64,000 nucleotides of DNA, taken from contig NZ_BOOH01000051.1 in the NCBI RefSeq assembly GCF_016863135.1, positions 1-64,000 on the forward strand, written 5' to 3'. Under the pieces are notes generated by a model. That model was not told the DNA's origin. It was given only the letters and a program-made list of their open reading frames with translations, and did no database searches. The translations under genes and the position numbers were made by a program. The DNA is from Planobispora longispora. GTDB taxonomy: Bacteria > Actinomycetota > Actinomycetes > Streptosporangiales > Streptosporangiaceae. Below, one piece after another: positions 50,560 through 58,620 of the stretch (its first letter is position 1; the number at the start of each line of letters is the position of its first letter).

Positions 50560-51410
50560 CGATATCTGTTGGCCTGGTGGGCGCCGGGCCCTGGGCGGAG
50601 AAGGTGCACGCGCCGGCGCTGACCGCCGGGCCCCACACGCGGCTGGCCGGAGTGTGGGCTCGCAGACCCGAGGCGGCGGCCCGGCTGGGCGCCCCGGTCT
50701 TCGAACGGATAGAGCAGCTCTTCGACGCCTGCGAGGCGGTGGTCTTCTCGGTGCCGCCCGCGGTCCAGGCGGAGCTGGGGGTCATGGCGGCCAAGGCGGG
50801 CAAGGCGCTGCTGCTGGAGAAGCCGCTCGCGGCCGACCTGGACGGCGCCCGGCGGCTCGCCGACGCGGCGGGGGAGGCCGGGGTGGTCTCGCAGATGTGC
50901 CTGACCTGGCGCTACTCGGCGGCCGTCCGGGCGTTCCTGGCGCGGGTCTCGGCCATCGAGCCGTTCGGCGGGCACGCCTCCAGCATCTCCGGCGCCATGC
51001 TCGGCGGTGACTTCGCCAGCCCGTGGCGGCTGGAGCGCGGCGCGATCCTCGACGTCGGCCCGCACATGATCGACATGCTGGACGCCGCGCTCGGCGCGGT
51101 CGTCGGGGTGCGCGCCCACGGCAACCCGACGGGCTGGGTCGGCCTCCTGCTGGAGCACGAGACCGGCGCGGTCAGCGAGGCCTCGCTGTGCCTGAGCGCG
51201 CCGGGGCGGACGCCTCCGTCCCGGGTGGACGTCTACGGCAGGCTCGGCGGAGAGTCCGTCGACAGGGACTCCCTGGGCCCCGACGTCTTCGCCACGATGC
51301 TCGCCGAGTTCGCCGAGGCCGTCCGCACCGGCGGCGGCCACCCCCTGGACGCCGCCCACGGCCTGCGCCTGCAGGGCATCATCGCCGCCGCCGAGGACCA
51401 GCTCGGTTAG
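50556..51410 (+). CDS. Gfo/Idh/MocA family oxidoreductase
   Basis: 284 residues from GTG 50556, overlapping the SDR end by four bases (GTGA). The Rossmann start VGLVGAGPWAEKVHAPALT, the EKPLA motif (LLLEKPLAADLDGARRLADA) and a C-terminal beta-sheet domain (GAILDVGPHMIDMLDAALG) are typical, but the protein is about 50 residues shorter than average. Last gene of the run; the redox substrate may be a sugar or another cyclic alcohol. Confidence 0.9.
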   Translation: MTISVGLVGAGPWAEKVHAPALTAGPHTRLAGVWARRPEAAARLGAPVFERIEQLFDACEAVVFSVPPAVQAELGVMAAKAGKALLLEKPLAADLDGARRLADAAGEAGVVSQMCLTWRYSAAVRAFLARVSAIEPFGGHASSISGAMLGGDFASPWRLERGAILDVGPHMIDMLDAALGAVVGVRAHGNPTGWVGLLLEHETGAVSEASLCLSAPGRTPPSRVDVYGRLGGESVDRDSLGPDVFATMLAEFAEAVRTGGGHPLDAAHGLRLQGIIAAAEDQLG

Positions 51411-51481
51411 TTCCTCCGGCTCCTCCGGCCTGTCGCGGGCTCCCCGCGCCAGCCTCTCGCGGGCTCCCCACGCTAGCCTCG

Positions 51482-52774
51482 CTAGCTTCTCGCGGGGCTC
51501 CCCGCGGGCTCGGCACGCCTGTCACGAGGCGATGACGCGTCCGGCGGCGCCGGGTCGGCGGCGGGCAGCAGGACCGTGAAGCGGGCACCGGGATCGGCGG
51601 GGGCGTAGGTGACGTCGCCGCCGTGGGCGCGGGCCAGCTCCCGGGTGATCCACAGCCCCAGACCGACCGACTGGGGGGCGGGGTCGGCGCTGCCGAACCG
51701 GGAGAACAGGATCCCGCGTCTGTCCTCGGGCACGCCGTGGCCGTGGTCGCGCACGTGGACGGCGACCATGCCGCCGGGGACGGCGGCGGTGCTGACGACG
51801 ATCGGCGGCTCACCGTGCCGGACGGCGTTGGTGACCAGGTTGATCAGGATCTGCTGCAGCCGCGCGGGGTCGGCCCGCACCTTCACGTCGGTGTCCATCT
51901 CGACGGACACCGGGTCGTTCAGGTAGGTCAGGGCCTCGTCGATCGCGCCGCGCAGGGGGACGCGCCGGACGTCCAGGCGCAGCCGGCCCTCGGTGTCGAT
52001 GCGCTCGGTGTCCAGCAGGTCCGCCGCCAGGTGCCGGATCCGCCCGGTCTGGCGCAGTGCCGCCTCGATGATGCCCCGCCGTTGCGCCGGGGGCAGGTCC
52101 TCGATGTCGTCGTGCAGGGTCTCCAGGGCGAACTGCACCGCGGTCAGCGGGGAGCGCACGTCGTGGGCCAGGGTCGAGGTCAGCGCCGCCCGCCACCGCT
52201 CCGTGCGGGAGATCTCGTCGCGGGCGCGCCGCAGGCTGGTCAGGGCGCGGCGGTGGTGTCCGAGCTGACGGGCGATCATGGTGGACACGCCGACCAGCAT
52301 GGGGATGAACAGGACCGCGCCGATGAGCACGGCGGGGCCGCGCCCGGCGGCGATCAGCGGGATCACGTAGGCCAGCGCCGCCGCGGGGGCGACCGCCAGC
52401 GCGGCCGCGACGGAGAAGTGGATGCCGAGCCAGACGAACACCGGCACGAAGAACGGCGCGGCGCCCGCGGCGATCCCGCCGGCGGCCCAGATGAAGGCGG
52501 ACAGGACCGCCAGGACGGGCAGGCACAGCGCCAACGGCGCCCAGAGGTGCAACCGCTGCCAGCCCGGCCACCAGCCCGCCACCGCCGCGACCAGCGCGAG
52601 CGTGAGGAGGCCGGCGAACAGAGGCCGCTGACCGGGCGGGACCGACAGCAGCTTCACCGCGGTCAGCGCCGTGCACAGGATCAGCAGCAGGGCCATCTGC
52701 CGCGCGGCGCAGCCGGGGCCCTCCCCGAACACGGACCGAGCCGGCCCTGGCCGTTTATCGCCATATATCGCCAT
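51482..52774 (-). CDS. Membrane sensor histidine kinase (orphan)
   Basis: 430 residues. Six hydrophobic helices (about 26-170, MASE-like) with no periplasmic sensor, then a HisKA dimerisation helix with the phosphorylated His in LAHDVRSPLTAV. The HATPase_c domain has an N box (INLVTNAVRHG), G1 (HVRDHGHGVP) and G2 (VGLGLWITREL). No response regulator gene adjoins it, so its partner lies elsewhere. The start lies in a short direct repeat (ATCGCCATA twice on the plus strand). Confidence 0.92.
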   Translation of the reverse strand: MAIYGDKRPGPARSVFGEGPGCAARQMALLLILCTALTAVKLLSVPPGQRPLFAGLLTLALVAAVAGWWPGWQRLHLWAPLALCLPVLAVLSAFIWAAGGIAAGAAPFFVPVFVWLGIHFSVAAALAVAPAAALAYVIPLIAAGRGPAVLIGAVLFIPMLVGVSTMIARQLGHHRRALTSLRRARDEISRTERWRAALTSTLAHDVRSPLTAVQFALETLHDDIEDLPPAQRRGIIEAALRQTGRIRHLAADLLDTERIDTEGRLRLDVRRVPLRGAIDEALTYLNDPVSVEMDTDVKVRADPARLQQILINLVTNAVRHGEPPIVVSTAAVPGGMVAVHVRDHGHGVPEDRRGILFSRFGSADPAPQSVGLGLWITRELARAHGGDVTYAPADPGARFTVLLPAADPAPPDASSPRDRRAEPAGSPARS

Positions 52775-52949
52775 AAACCACCCATACCACTATTTATTTG
52801 GATGAAACAGGCAAGGTGATGCGGTGGCGGCGCCGCCCGACGCCCCCGAGACCGGGGGCGATCAGGCGCTCCCCCTGTGCGGCCGAGGCGTCCGGCCGGA
52901 GAGCGGCGCTCCGCGGGCGCCGCGCCGCAGGGTCCGGATGTGACCCATT

Positions 52950-53300
52950 TCATAGCGTGGTGATCTGCAGGGCCAGCGAGCCGGCGGCCAGCAGGAGGAA
53001 CAGGGCCGGGTAGGGCAGATGGGAGTACCAGTGGGCGCGCGCGACGGTGAAGACGGCGCCGGCGAAGTACAGGAGGAGGCCGGCCGCGGCCGCGATCCCG
53101 ATCGCCGGGACGGCGAGGCCCGCCAGGAGACCGAGGGCGCCCGCCGCCTTCGCCGCACCCAGGGGGTAGATCCACGAGTGCGGTACCCCGTACTTGGACA
53201 TGTTCCCGAGAACCCACCCGGCGCGGGCGAAGTCGACGATGGCCGCTGCGACATTGCCCGCGGCGGTCGTGACCGTCACTACGACGTAGGCGGTGAACAC
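52950..53300 (-). CDS. DoxX-family membrane protein
   Basis: 116 residues from GTG 53300, chosen because AAAGGAGGG lies six bases upstream; a longer frame to 53423 has no signal. Four membrane helices, with the DoxX-like ISYGVPxSWIYPLGAAKAAG-type stretch seen here as YGVPHSWIYPLGAAKAAGAL. Divergent from the LysR gene, its probable regulator. The 175-bp gap to the kinase gene (52775-52949) shows no further feature. Confidence 0.85.
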   Translation of the reverse strand: MFTAYVVVTVTTAAGNVAAAIVDFARAGWVLGNMSKYGVPHSWIYPLGAAKAAGALGLLAGLAVPAIGIAAAAGLLLYFAGAVFTVARAHWYSHLPYPALFLLLAAGSLALQITTL

Positions 53301-53407
53301 CGGACACCCTCCTTTCGGTTGAGGGATCAGCTGCCGGAACGATCCGTGACTCGAATCTGGCCGCCTGGCGGGCCGACGTCCAATACATGCGTCTATAACC
53401 TGATGGA

Positions 53408-54316
53408 ATGGATGTGGACACACGGCTGGTGCGCTCCTTCCTCGCGGTCGCGGACGAGGGCAGTCTCACCCGGGCCGCCCAGCGCCTCTTCGTGTCCCAG
53501 CCGGCGCTGACCAAGCAGATCAAACGGCTTGAGGACCAACTCGGGATGCGCCTGTTCACGCGATCACGCGCGGGGATGTCGCTCACCGAAGCGGGGCGGA
53601 CCCTGGCGGAACAGGCGCCCGCGCTGCTGGACGTCTGCGACCGGGTGCTGCGGGAGACGAAGAGCACGGCGAGCCGGGCGGCGCGGGTGCTGCGGATCGG
53701 GTTCCTCGCCAGCGCCGCCAACGAGGCGACCCAGGACATCATCGCCAGGTTCGGCCGCGTCCACCCGGGGTGGCGGGTGAACATGCGGCAGGCGACATGG
53801 TCGGAACCGTCCGCCGGACTGGCCGACGGGAAGGTCGACGCCGCGCTGCTGCGGTTGCCGTTCCCCGGTCAGGAGACCTTCCGGGTGGAGGTCCTGATCA
53901 CTGAGCCCCGTTGGGTGGCGCTGCCCGCCGCCCACCCCCTCGCGGCGCGTGACCGCATCCCCTTCCGGGATCTGTGGGACGAGCCGTTCGTCGCCGCCCC
54001 GTCCGAGACGGGCTGGTGGCGTGACTACTGGCTGGCCCGCGATGAGCGCGACGGCCGTCCTCCGCGCGTCGGCGTGACCGTGGAACATCCCGACGACTGG
54101 CTCCAGGCCATCGCCAACGGCTACGGCGTCGCCCTCGCCCCCGAGTCCGCGGCGCGGTTCTATTCGCGTCCCGGTATCACCTACCGGCCGGTCGTCGGCG
54201 TCAGTCCCAGCCGGGTCGGTATCGCCTGGCCCCCGGCGGCCGACGCCGACCCGATCGTGCAGGACTTCGTCCGCTGCTGCCTGGAGGCGACGAGGACGAC
54301 CGCCCCCGAACGCTGA
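53408..54316 (+). CDS. LysR-family transcriptional regulator
   Basis: 302 residues. N-terminal winged helix (VDTRLVRSFLAVADEGSLTR, SQPALTKQIKRLEDQLGMRL) and a substrate-binding effector domain (about 90-295). An ATA-N8-TAT dyad in the gap near 53382-53395 could be its operator. Divergent from the DoxX gene. It belongs to the CbbR/BenM-like majority, and no inducer can be read. Confidence 0.92.
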   Translation: MDVDTRLVRSFLAVADEGSLTRAAQRLFVSQPALTKQIKRLEDQLGMRLFTRSRAGMSLTEAGRTLAEQAPALLDVCDRVLRETKSTASRAARVLRIGFLASAANEATQDIIARFGRVHPGWRVNMRQATWSEPSAGLADGKVDAALLRLPFPGQETFRVEVLITEPRWVALPAAHPLAARDRIPFRDLWDEPFVAAPSETGWWRDYWLARDERDGRPPRVGVTVEHPDDWLQAIANGYGVALAPESAARFYSRPGITYRPVVGVSPSRVGIAWPPAADADPIVQDFVRCCLEATRTTAPER

Positions 54317-54367
54317 GACTGGCGTCTCCGGGGCGGAGCAGTCGTCACGGTCCGGGCCGGCGCGCCC

Positions 54368-55423
54368 TCAGGCGGATTCGCGGACGACGAGGGAGGGTTC
54401 GAAGATGACGGAGGTCGGCTGGCGGTCCGGCTCTTCGATGTGGGCCAGCAGGAGGCGGGCCATCTCGGCGGCCATGTCCTCCACGGGGTGGCGGATGGTG
54501 GTGAGCGGCGGACGGCAGGCGAGGGCGGCGCTGCTGTCGTCGAAGCCGACCACGGCGATGTCCTCGGGCACCCGGCGGTCGTGGTGCCGCAGGACCATGA
54601 GGGCGGCCTGGGCCATCACGTCGTTGGCGACGAAGACGCCGTCGAGGTCGGGCTGTTCGGCCAGGAGGCGCTCCATGGCCGCCTCGCCGCTGGGATAGGT
54701 GAACCGTCCCTCGACGCACGGGATGTAGGGGTGGCCGTGCACCGCCATCGCGTCCCGGAAGCCGGCCAGGCGGTCCTGGCTGGCGGGGACGGCGAGGGGG
54801 CCGGAGATGGTGGCGATCCGCCTGCAGCCCCGGGCGACGAGGTGGTCGGCGGCGAGCTTGGCGCCGGCCCGGTGCTGGACGTCGACGTAGCTGATCGGGA
54901 GCGGCTCGGGGGGCCTGGCGAAGAGCACGGCCGGCAGCCCCGCGTCGACGAGCATGCGGGGGAGCGGGTCGTCGGCGTTGGTGGAGACGAGCACGGCCCC
55001 GTCGGCGTTGCCCTGCCGCAGGTAGGTGAGCACCTGGGCGCGGGTCTCGTCGGTCTCGGCGAACATCAGGATCGGGTGCACGCCGCGGGGGCGGAGGAAG
55101 CCGACGATGCCGCCCGCCACCCGGCCGAAGAACGGGTCGGCGAAGACCTGACCGGGGAAGGGGTCCTCCCCGGTCTCGCCGCCCGCACCGGAGACGACCA
55201 GGGCGATCGAGCCGGTGCGGCGGGTGACGAGGGATCGGGCCGCCTGGTTGGGGACGTAGCCGGTGGCCGCGATGGCCTGCCGGACCGCCTCCTGGATGGC
55301 GGGGTCGACGTTGCGGATGCCGTTGATCACACGGGAGACGGTGGCGCGGGAGACGCCCGCCGCCCGGGCCACGTCCTCCAGGGTGGGGGATGATCCCGAT
55401 GACGGCGGGAGACCTTCGCTCAT
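54368..55423 (-). CDS. LacI-family repressor of the glucoside regulon
   Basis: 351 residues. The HTH and hinge (TLEDVARAAGVSRATVSRVI, then ATGYVPNQAARSLVTRRTGS) precede a periplasmic-binding-type sugar domain (about 70-345) ending AVVGFDDSSAALACRPPLTT. A 14-bp GGAGAGCGCTCTCC palindrome lies 21-34 bp before its start, so it probably represses itself. The same palindrome stands before the adjacent GH3 gene and two sugar importers. It is CebR/BglR-like in context; the inducer is likely a beta-glucoside. Confidence 0.92.
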   Translation of the reverse strand: MSEGLPPSSGSSPTLEDVARAAGVSRATVSRVINGIRNVDPAIQEAVRQAIAATGYVPNQAARSLVTRRTGSIALVVSGAGGETGEDPFPGQVFADPFFGRVAGGIVGFLRPRGVHPILMFAETDETRAQVLTYLRQGNADGAVLVSTNADDPLPRMLVDAGLPAVLFARPPEPLPISYVDVQHRAGAKLAADHLVARGCRRIATISGPLAVPASQDRLAGFRDAMAVHGHPYIPCVEGRFTYPSGEAAMERLLAEQPDLDGVFVANDVMAQAALMVLRHHDRRVPEDIAVVGFDDSSAALACRPPLTTIRHPVEDMAAEMARLLLAHIEEPDRQPTSVIFEPSLVVRESA

Positions 55424-55444
55424 GGGGTTCTTTATAGCATAGTG

Positions 55445-55458
55445 GGAGAGCGCTCTCC
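55445..55458 (-). promoter_or_regulatory. LacI operator before the repressor gene
   Basis: GGAGAGCGCTCTCC, a perfect 14-bp palindrome between the GH3 stop and the LacI start. Confidence 0.85.
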
Positions 55459-55466
55459 AAGGAAGC

Positions 55467-58085
55467 TCACGGCTCGACCAGCACGTCCGCGCCGACGTCC
55501 GCGCCGGCGAAGACCGTGGCGCTCAGCGGCAGGTCGACGGAGGAACGGCCGGCCAGGAGCGTGAAGGCGCCCTCCTCGGTGCACCAGGCGTGCCGCTCGG
55601 CGGACCAGTGCTGGAAGGCGCGCGCCGGGACGCCGACCTCGACCTCCACGGTCCCGCCCGGCTCCGCGACGGCCGGGGCGAAGCCGGCCAGCCACCGGAC
55701 GGGCCTGGTCACCTCCGTCTCCGGACGGGACAGGTAGACCTGGACGACCTCGCGCCCGGCGCGCCGGCCGGTGTTGCGCAGCCGTACCCGGACCGTGAGC
55801 GGGGCGCCGGGCGCGACCCGCCGCGGCACGGAGAGGCCCTCATAGGACCAGGAGGCGTATCCGAGCCCGTGCCCGAACCAGTACGCAGGCGCGGCCGGTT
55901 CCCGAAGCCAGGCGCGGTAGCCGATGTCCAGGCCCTCCCCGTAGGTGAGGACCCCGTCCTCGGGGACGGTGGAGAAGAGCGCGCTCTCGCTCCAGGTGGT
56001 GGGCAGCCGGCCGCCGGGCTCGGCGGCGCCGAGCAGGACGTCGGCCAGGCCGTGCCCCGCCTCCTGCCCGGGGAACCAGCTCAGCAGCACGGCCGGCACC
56101 TCCTCGTGCCACGGCATGACGACCGGGCCGCCGGAGTTGACGACCACGACCGTGTCCGGGCAGGCGGCGGCCACCGCGCGGACGAGCTCGTTCTGGCGGC
56201 CCGGCAGGTCGAGGTGCTCGCGGTCGAAGCCCTCGCTCTCGATCTCCTCGGTGGTGCCGACCACGACGACGGCCAGGTCGCAGGTGCGCGCGAGCTCGAC
56301 CGCGGCGGCGAGCGCGTCCGGCCCGTCCTGCCGGACCGGGTCCGCGGCCAGGATCGAGGCGACCCCGGTTCCGGGGGCGAAGTGCCGCCGGGCGACGAGC
56401 TCGACCTCCCGGCCCGCGGTCAGCGAGAGCCGGACCCGCCGGCAGGGAGGGGTCAGGTGCACGGTGGCGGGGTCGTCGGTGTCGAGCAGGACCTTCTCGT
56501 CGATGCGGAGCAGGCCGTTCACCTCCAGCTGGACACGACCCCATCCGGCGAAGGAGATGTCCCAGGGGCCGTCGGCGCCGGGGCGCAGCAGGGCGCGGAT
56601 CTCGACGGCGACGGCGGAGGCGGCCCGCCCGGGTTCCGGCAGGCGGCCGGTGAGCCGGTGCTCGGCGTGGACCTCCGCGCCGGAGGCGTCCAGCAGGCGG
56701 ACCAGCAGGCCGGGCTCGCCGGTCCGCGGGTTGCGGGCGTTGCCGGTGTCCAGCGGGGTGGGCCGGCTGTCGAGGTGGACGCCGGGGGAGTAGATCACCT
56801 CCGCCGCGCCGGCCAGGGCCTCGCGGAGGCCGTCGAGCGGGGACACGGTGGAGACGGGGTAGACGCCGGCGCTGCCGCCGCCCTGGATCCGGGCGGCGGC
56901 GGCGTTCGGGCCGATCACGGCGATCCGGCGCAGCCGGGCGGGGTCCATCGGGAGCAGGCCGCCCTCGTTGCGCAGGAGCACGGTGCCGGCGGCGACGGAC
57001 CTGCGCAGCAGCGCGCGGGCGGCGTCGAGCTCCTCCGGGGCGAGGGGCGCGGAGGACGAGGAGGCGGACGAGCCGGGGGAGGAGGCAGCGGAGGACGAAG
57101 AGGCGGACGTGCCGGGGGAGGGGGCAGCGGAGGACGAGGAGGCGGACGTGCCGGGGGAGGGGGCGGCGGTCACCGCTTCAGCGGAGGACCCGCCGGAGAG
57201 CGGGGCGGCGGGCCCGTCCGGGGAGCCGGGATCCAGCGCGCCGACCCGGTCGGCCAGCCGGAGCAGGCGCCGTACCTTGTCGTCGATCGCGGCCTCGGGC
57301 ACCTCGCCCGCGCGCACCGCCGCGACCAGGTTCTCCTCCCACAGGGGGTTCGGCCCCGGCATCGCCAGGTCCTGGGCGGCGCGGGCCGACGGGACGGTGG
57401 AGCGCACGCCTCCCCAGTCCGACACGACCACCCCGTCGAAACCCCATTCGCCCTTGAGCGGCTCGGCGAGCAGCGGGCTCTCCGACATCGTGGCGCCGTT
57501 CACCCCGTTGTAGGCCGACATGACGGCCCAGACGCCCGCCTCCACCGCCGCCTCGAACGGCGCCATGTACAGCTCGCGGAGGGTCTGCTCGTCGACCCGG
57601 GCGTCGAGGGTGAGCCGCTCGGTCTCGGAGTCGTTGGCGACGTAGTGCTTGGCGGTGGCGGCCACCCCGCCCGCCTGGACGCCGCGGATGTAGGCCGCGC
57701 CGACCCTGCCGGTCAGCAGCGGGTCCTCGGAGTAGCACTCGAAATGCCGCCCGCCGAGCGGGGAGCGGTGCAGGTTGAGCGTCGGGGCGAGCACGAGGTG
57801 GACGCCCTTGCGCCGCGCCTCGGCGGCGATCAGCCCGCCCAGCAGCTCGACGAGGTCCTCGTCCCAGGTCGCCGCCATCGCGGTCGCGGAGGGCAGGGTC
57901 AGGGAGGTGTTCCGCTCGTCCCAGCCCTCCCCGCGCACGCCGACCGGGCCGTCGGAGGCGACCATGGCGCGCAGCCCGATGGCCGGCTCGTCCCGGAGCC
58001 GCCACACGGTCGCCCCGGTGAGCAGGCGGACCTTCTGCTCCAGACTGAGCTCGTCCACCAGACGGTCGAACTTGTCGGCGCTCAC
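55467..58085 (-). CDS. GH3 beta-glucosidase with PA14 insertion
   Basis: 872 residues from GTG 58085 (AAGGGGAAG upstream); the frame stays open to 58592 but that part crosses the operator. There is no signal peptide, so the enzyme is intracellular. GH3 N-domain with substrate motif KHYVANDSE and nucleophile Asp223 in VVSDWGG; an unusual Ser/Pro/Ala linker (about 306-345) encoded by 39-bp repeats; the second GH3 domain (VLLRNEGGLLP) with an inserted PA14 domain (about 470-600); then a C-terminal FN3-like domain. It probably hydrolyses imported gluco-oligosaccharides or aryl glucosides. Confidence 0.94.
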   Translation of the reverse strand: MSADKFDRLVDELSLEQKVRLLTGATVWRLRDEPAIGLRAMVASDGPVGVRGEGWDERNTSLTLPSATAMAATWDEDLVELLGGLIAAEARRKGVHLVLAPTLNLHRSPLGGRHFECYSEDPLLTGRVGAAYIRGVQAGGVAATAKHYVANDSETERLTLDARVDEQTLRELYMAPFEAAVEAGVWAVMSAYNGVNGATMSESPLLAEPLKGEWGFDGVVVSDWGGVRSTVPSARAAQDLAMPGPNPLWEENLVAAVRAGEVPEAAIDDKVRRLLRLADRVGALDPGSPDGPAAPLSGGSSAEAVTAAPSPGTSASSSSAAPSPGTSASSSSAASSPGSSASSSSAPLAPEELDAARALLRRSVAAGTVLLRNEGGLLPMDPARLRRIAVIGPNAAAARIQGGGSAGVYPVSTVSPLDGLREALAGAAEVIYSPGVHLDSRPTPLDTGNARNPRTGEPGLLVRLLDASGAEVHAEHRLTGRLPEPGRAASAVAVEIRALLRPGADGPWDISFAGWGRVQLEVNGLLRIDEKVLLDTDDPATVHLTPPCRRVRLSLTAGREVELVARRHFAPGTGVASILAADPVRQDGPDALAAAVELARTCDLAVVVVGTTEEIESEGFDREHLDLPGRQNELVRAVAAACPDTVVVVNSGGPVVMPWHEEVPAVLLSWFPGQEAGHGLADVLLGAAEPGGRLPTTWSESALFSTVPEDGVLTYGEGLDIGYRAWLREPAAPAYWFGHGLGYASWSYEGLSVPRRVAPGAPLTVRVRLRNTGRRAGREVVQVYLSRPETEVTRPVRWLAGFAPAVAEPGGTVEVEVGVPARAFQHWSAERHAWCTEEGAFTLLAGRSSVDLPLSATVFAGADVGADVLVEP
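57052..57168. repeat. Three 39-bp in-frame tandem repeats inside the GH3 gene
   Basis: Units start at 57052, 57091 and 57130. On the minus strand each encodes a 13-residue Ser-rich piece of the form AAPSPGTSASSSS. They lie between the first GH3 domain and the VLLRN start of the second. Confidence 0.9.
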
Positions 58086-58116
58086 ACTCTTCCCCTTCGG
58101 TCGTGGAGGTTGATAA

Positions 58117-58132
58117 TGGAGAGCGCTCTCCA
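58117..58132 (-). promoter_or_regulatory. LacI operator before the GH3 gene
   Basis: TGGAGAGCGCTCTCCA, a perfect 16-bp palindrome 32 bp upstream of the GTG start. It is the longest of the set. Confidence 0.88.
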
Positions 58133-58294
58133 GTGAGGACATAGCGTCATGGTCGCCGCAGGGTGCTGTCAATGGGCCGCGGGGGAGCCGTGCGCCGGGC
58201 GAGGTCTCTGTAACGGGAATGGGTACGGCCGGTTTCGAACCGATACGGGCCAAGCCTTGACAGGGTTCCCCCGGCAGGGGCACGCTCTCAGCAC

Positions 58295-58308
58295 AGAGAG
58301 CGCTCTCT
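58295..58308 (+). promoter_or_regulatory. LacI operator before the first sugar importer
   Basis: AGAGAGCGCTCTCT, a perfect 14-bp palindrome in the 535-bp divergent region 58086-58620. It lies about 310 bp before the binding-protein gene, so a long 5' leader is implied. The rest of the region (58309-58620) shows no gene; a TTGACA at about 58256 may be the -35 element. Confidence 0.85.
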
Positions 58309-58620
58309 TGTCTTCTCGTCGCCGCATGCGTCGAGCACTCCCCACACCGAGGAGAGCCCTGTGCACTCAACCGCAGTTCAGAGGGCTCGTCGGTATGTGG
58401 CGGACCTGAAACGACCGGGTCGCCGCCGTCGCGACCGGTCGGATCGGACCGTTCCGAGAGAGCGTTTTCGGACATCGCGAGAGACCGCTCCGCCGAGGAG
58501 GCCGGGATCCGCCGCCGGGCCGGTGCGACGACCGCACGGCGTGTCGCGCTCGGGGCGGCATGCCGTACGGCCACGCCGGTCCTCTCCCCCAAAGATCACC
58601 AAGGGCCCAAGGAGGGTTCG

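Noticed and set aside
44797-51410. The oxidation operon as an antibiotic biosynthetic cluster
   Set aside because: No scaffold-forming enzyme (PKS, NRPS, terpene synthase, RiPP precursor), resistance or export gene is present; a catabolic or tailoring pathway is the safer reading.
57052-57168. 39-bp repeats as a CRISPR-like array
   Set aside because: No spacers; the repeats are in frame inside the GH3 gene and encode a Ser-rich linker.
55590-58136. An 848-codon plus-strand frame opposite the GH3 gene
   Set aside because: Shadow frame; it also reads through the GH3 operator.
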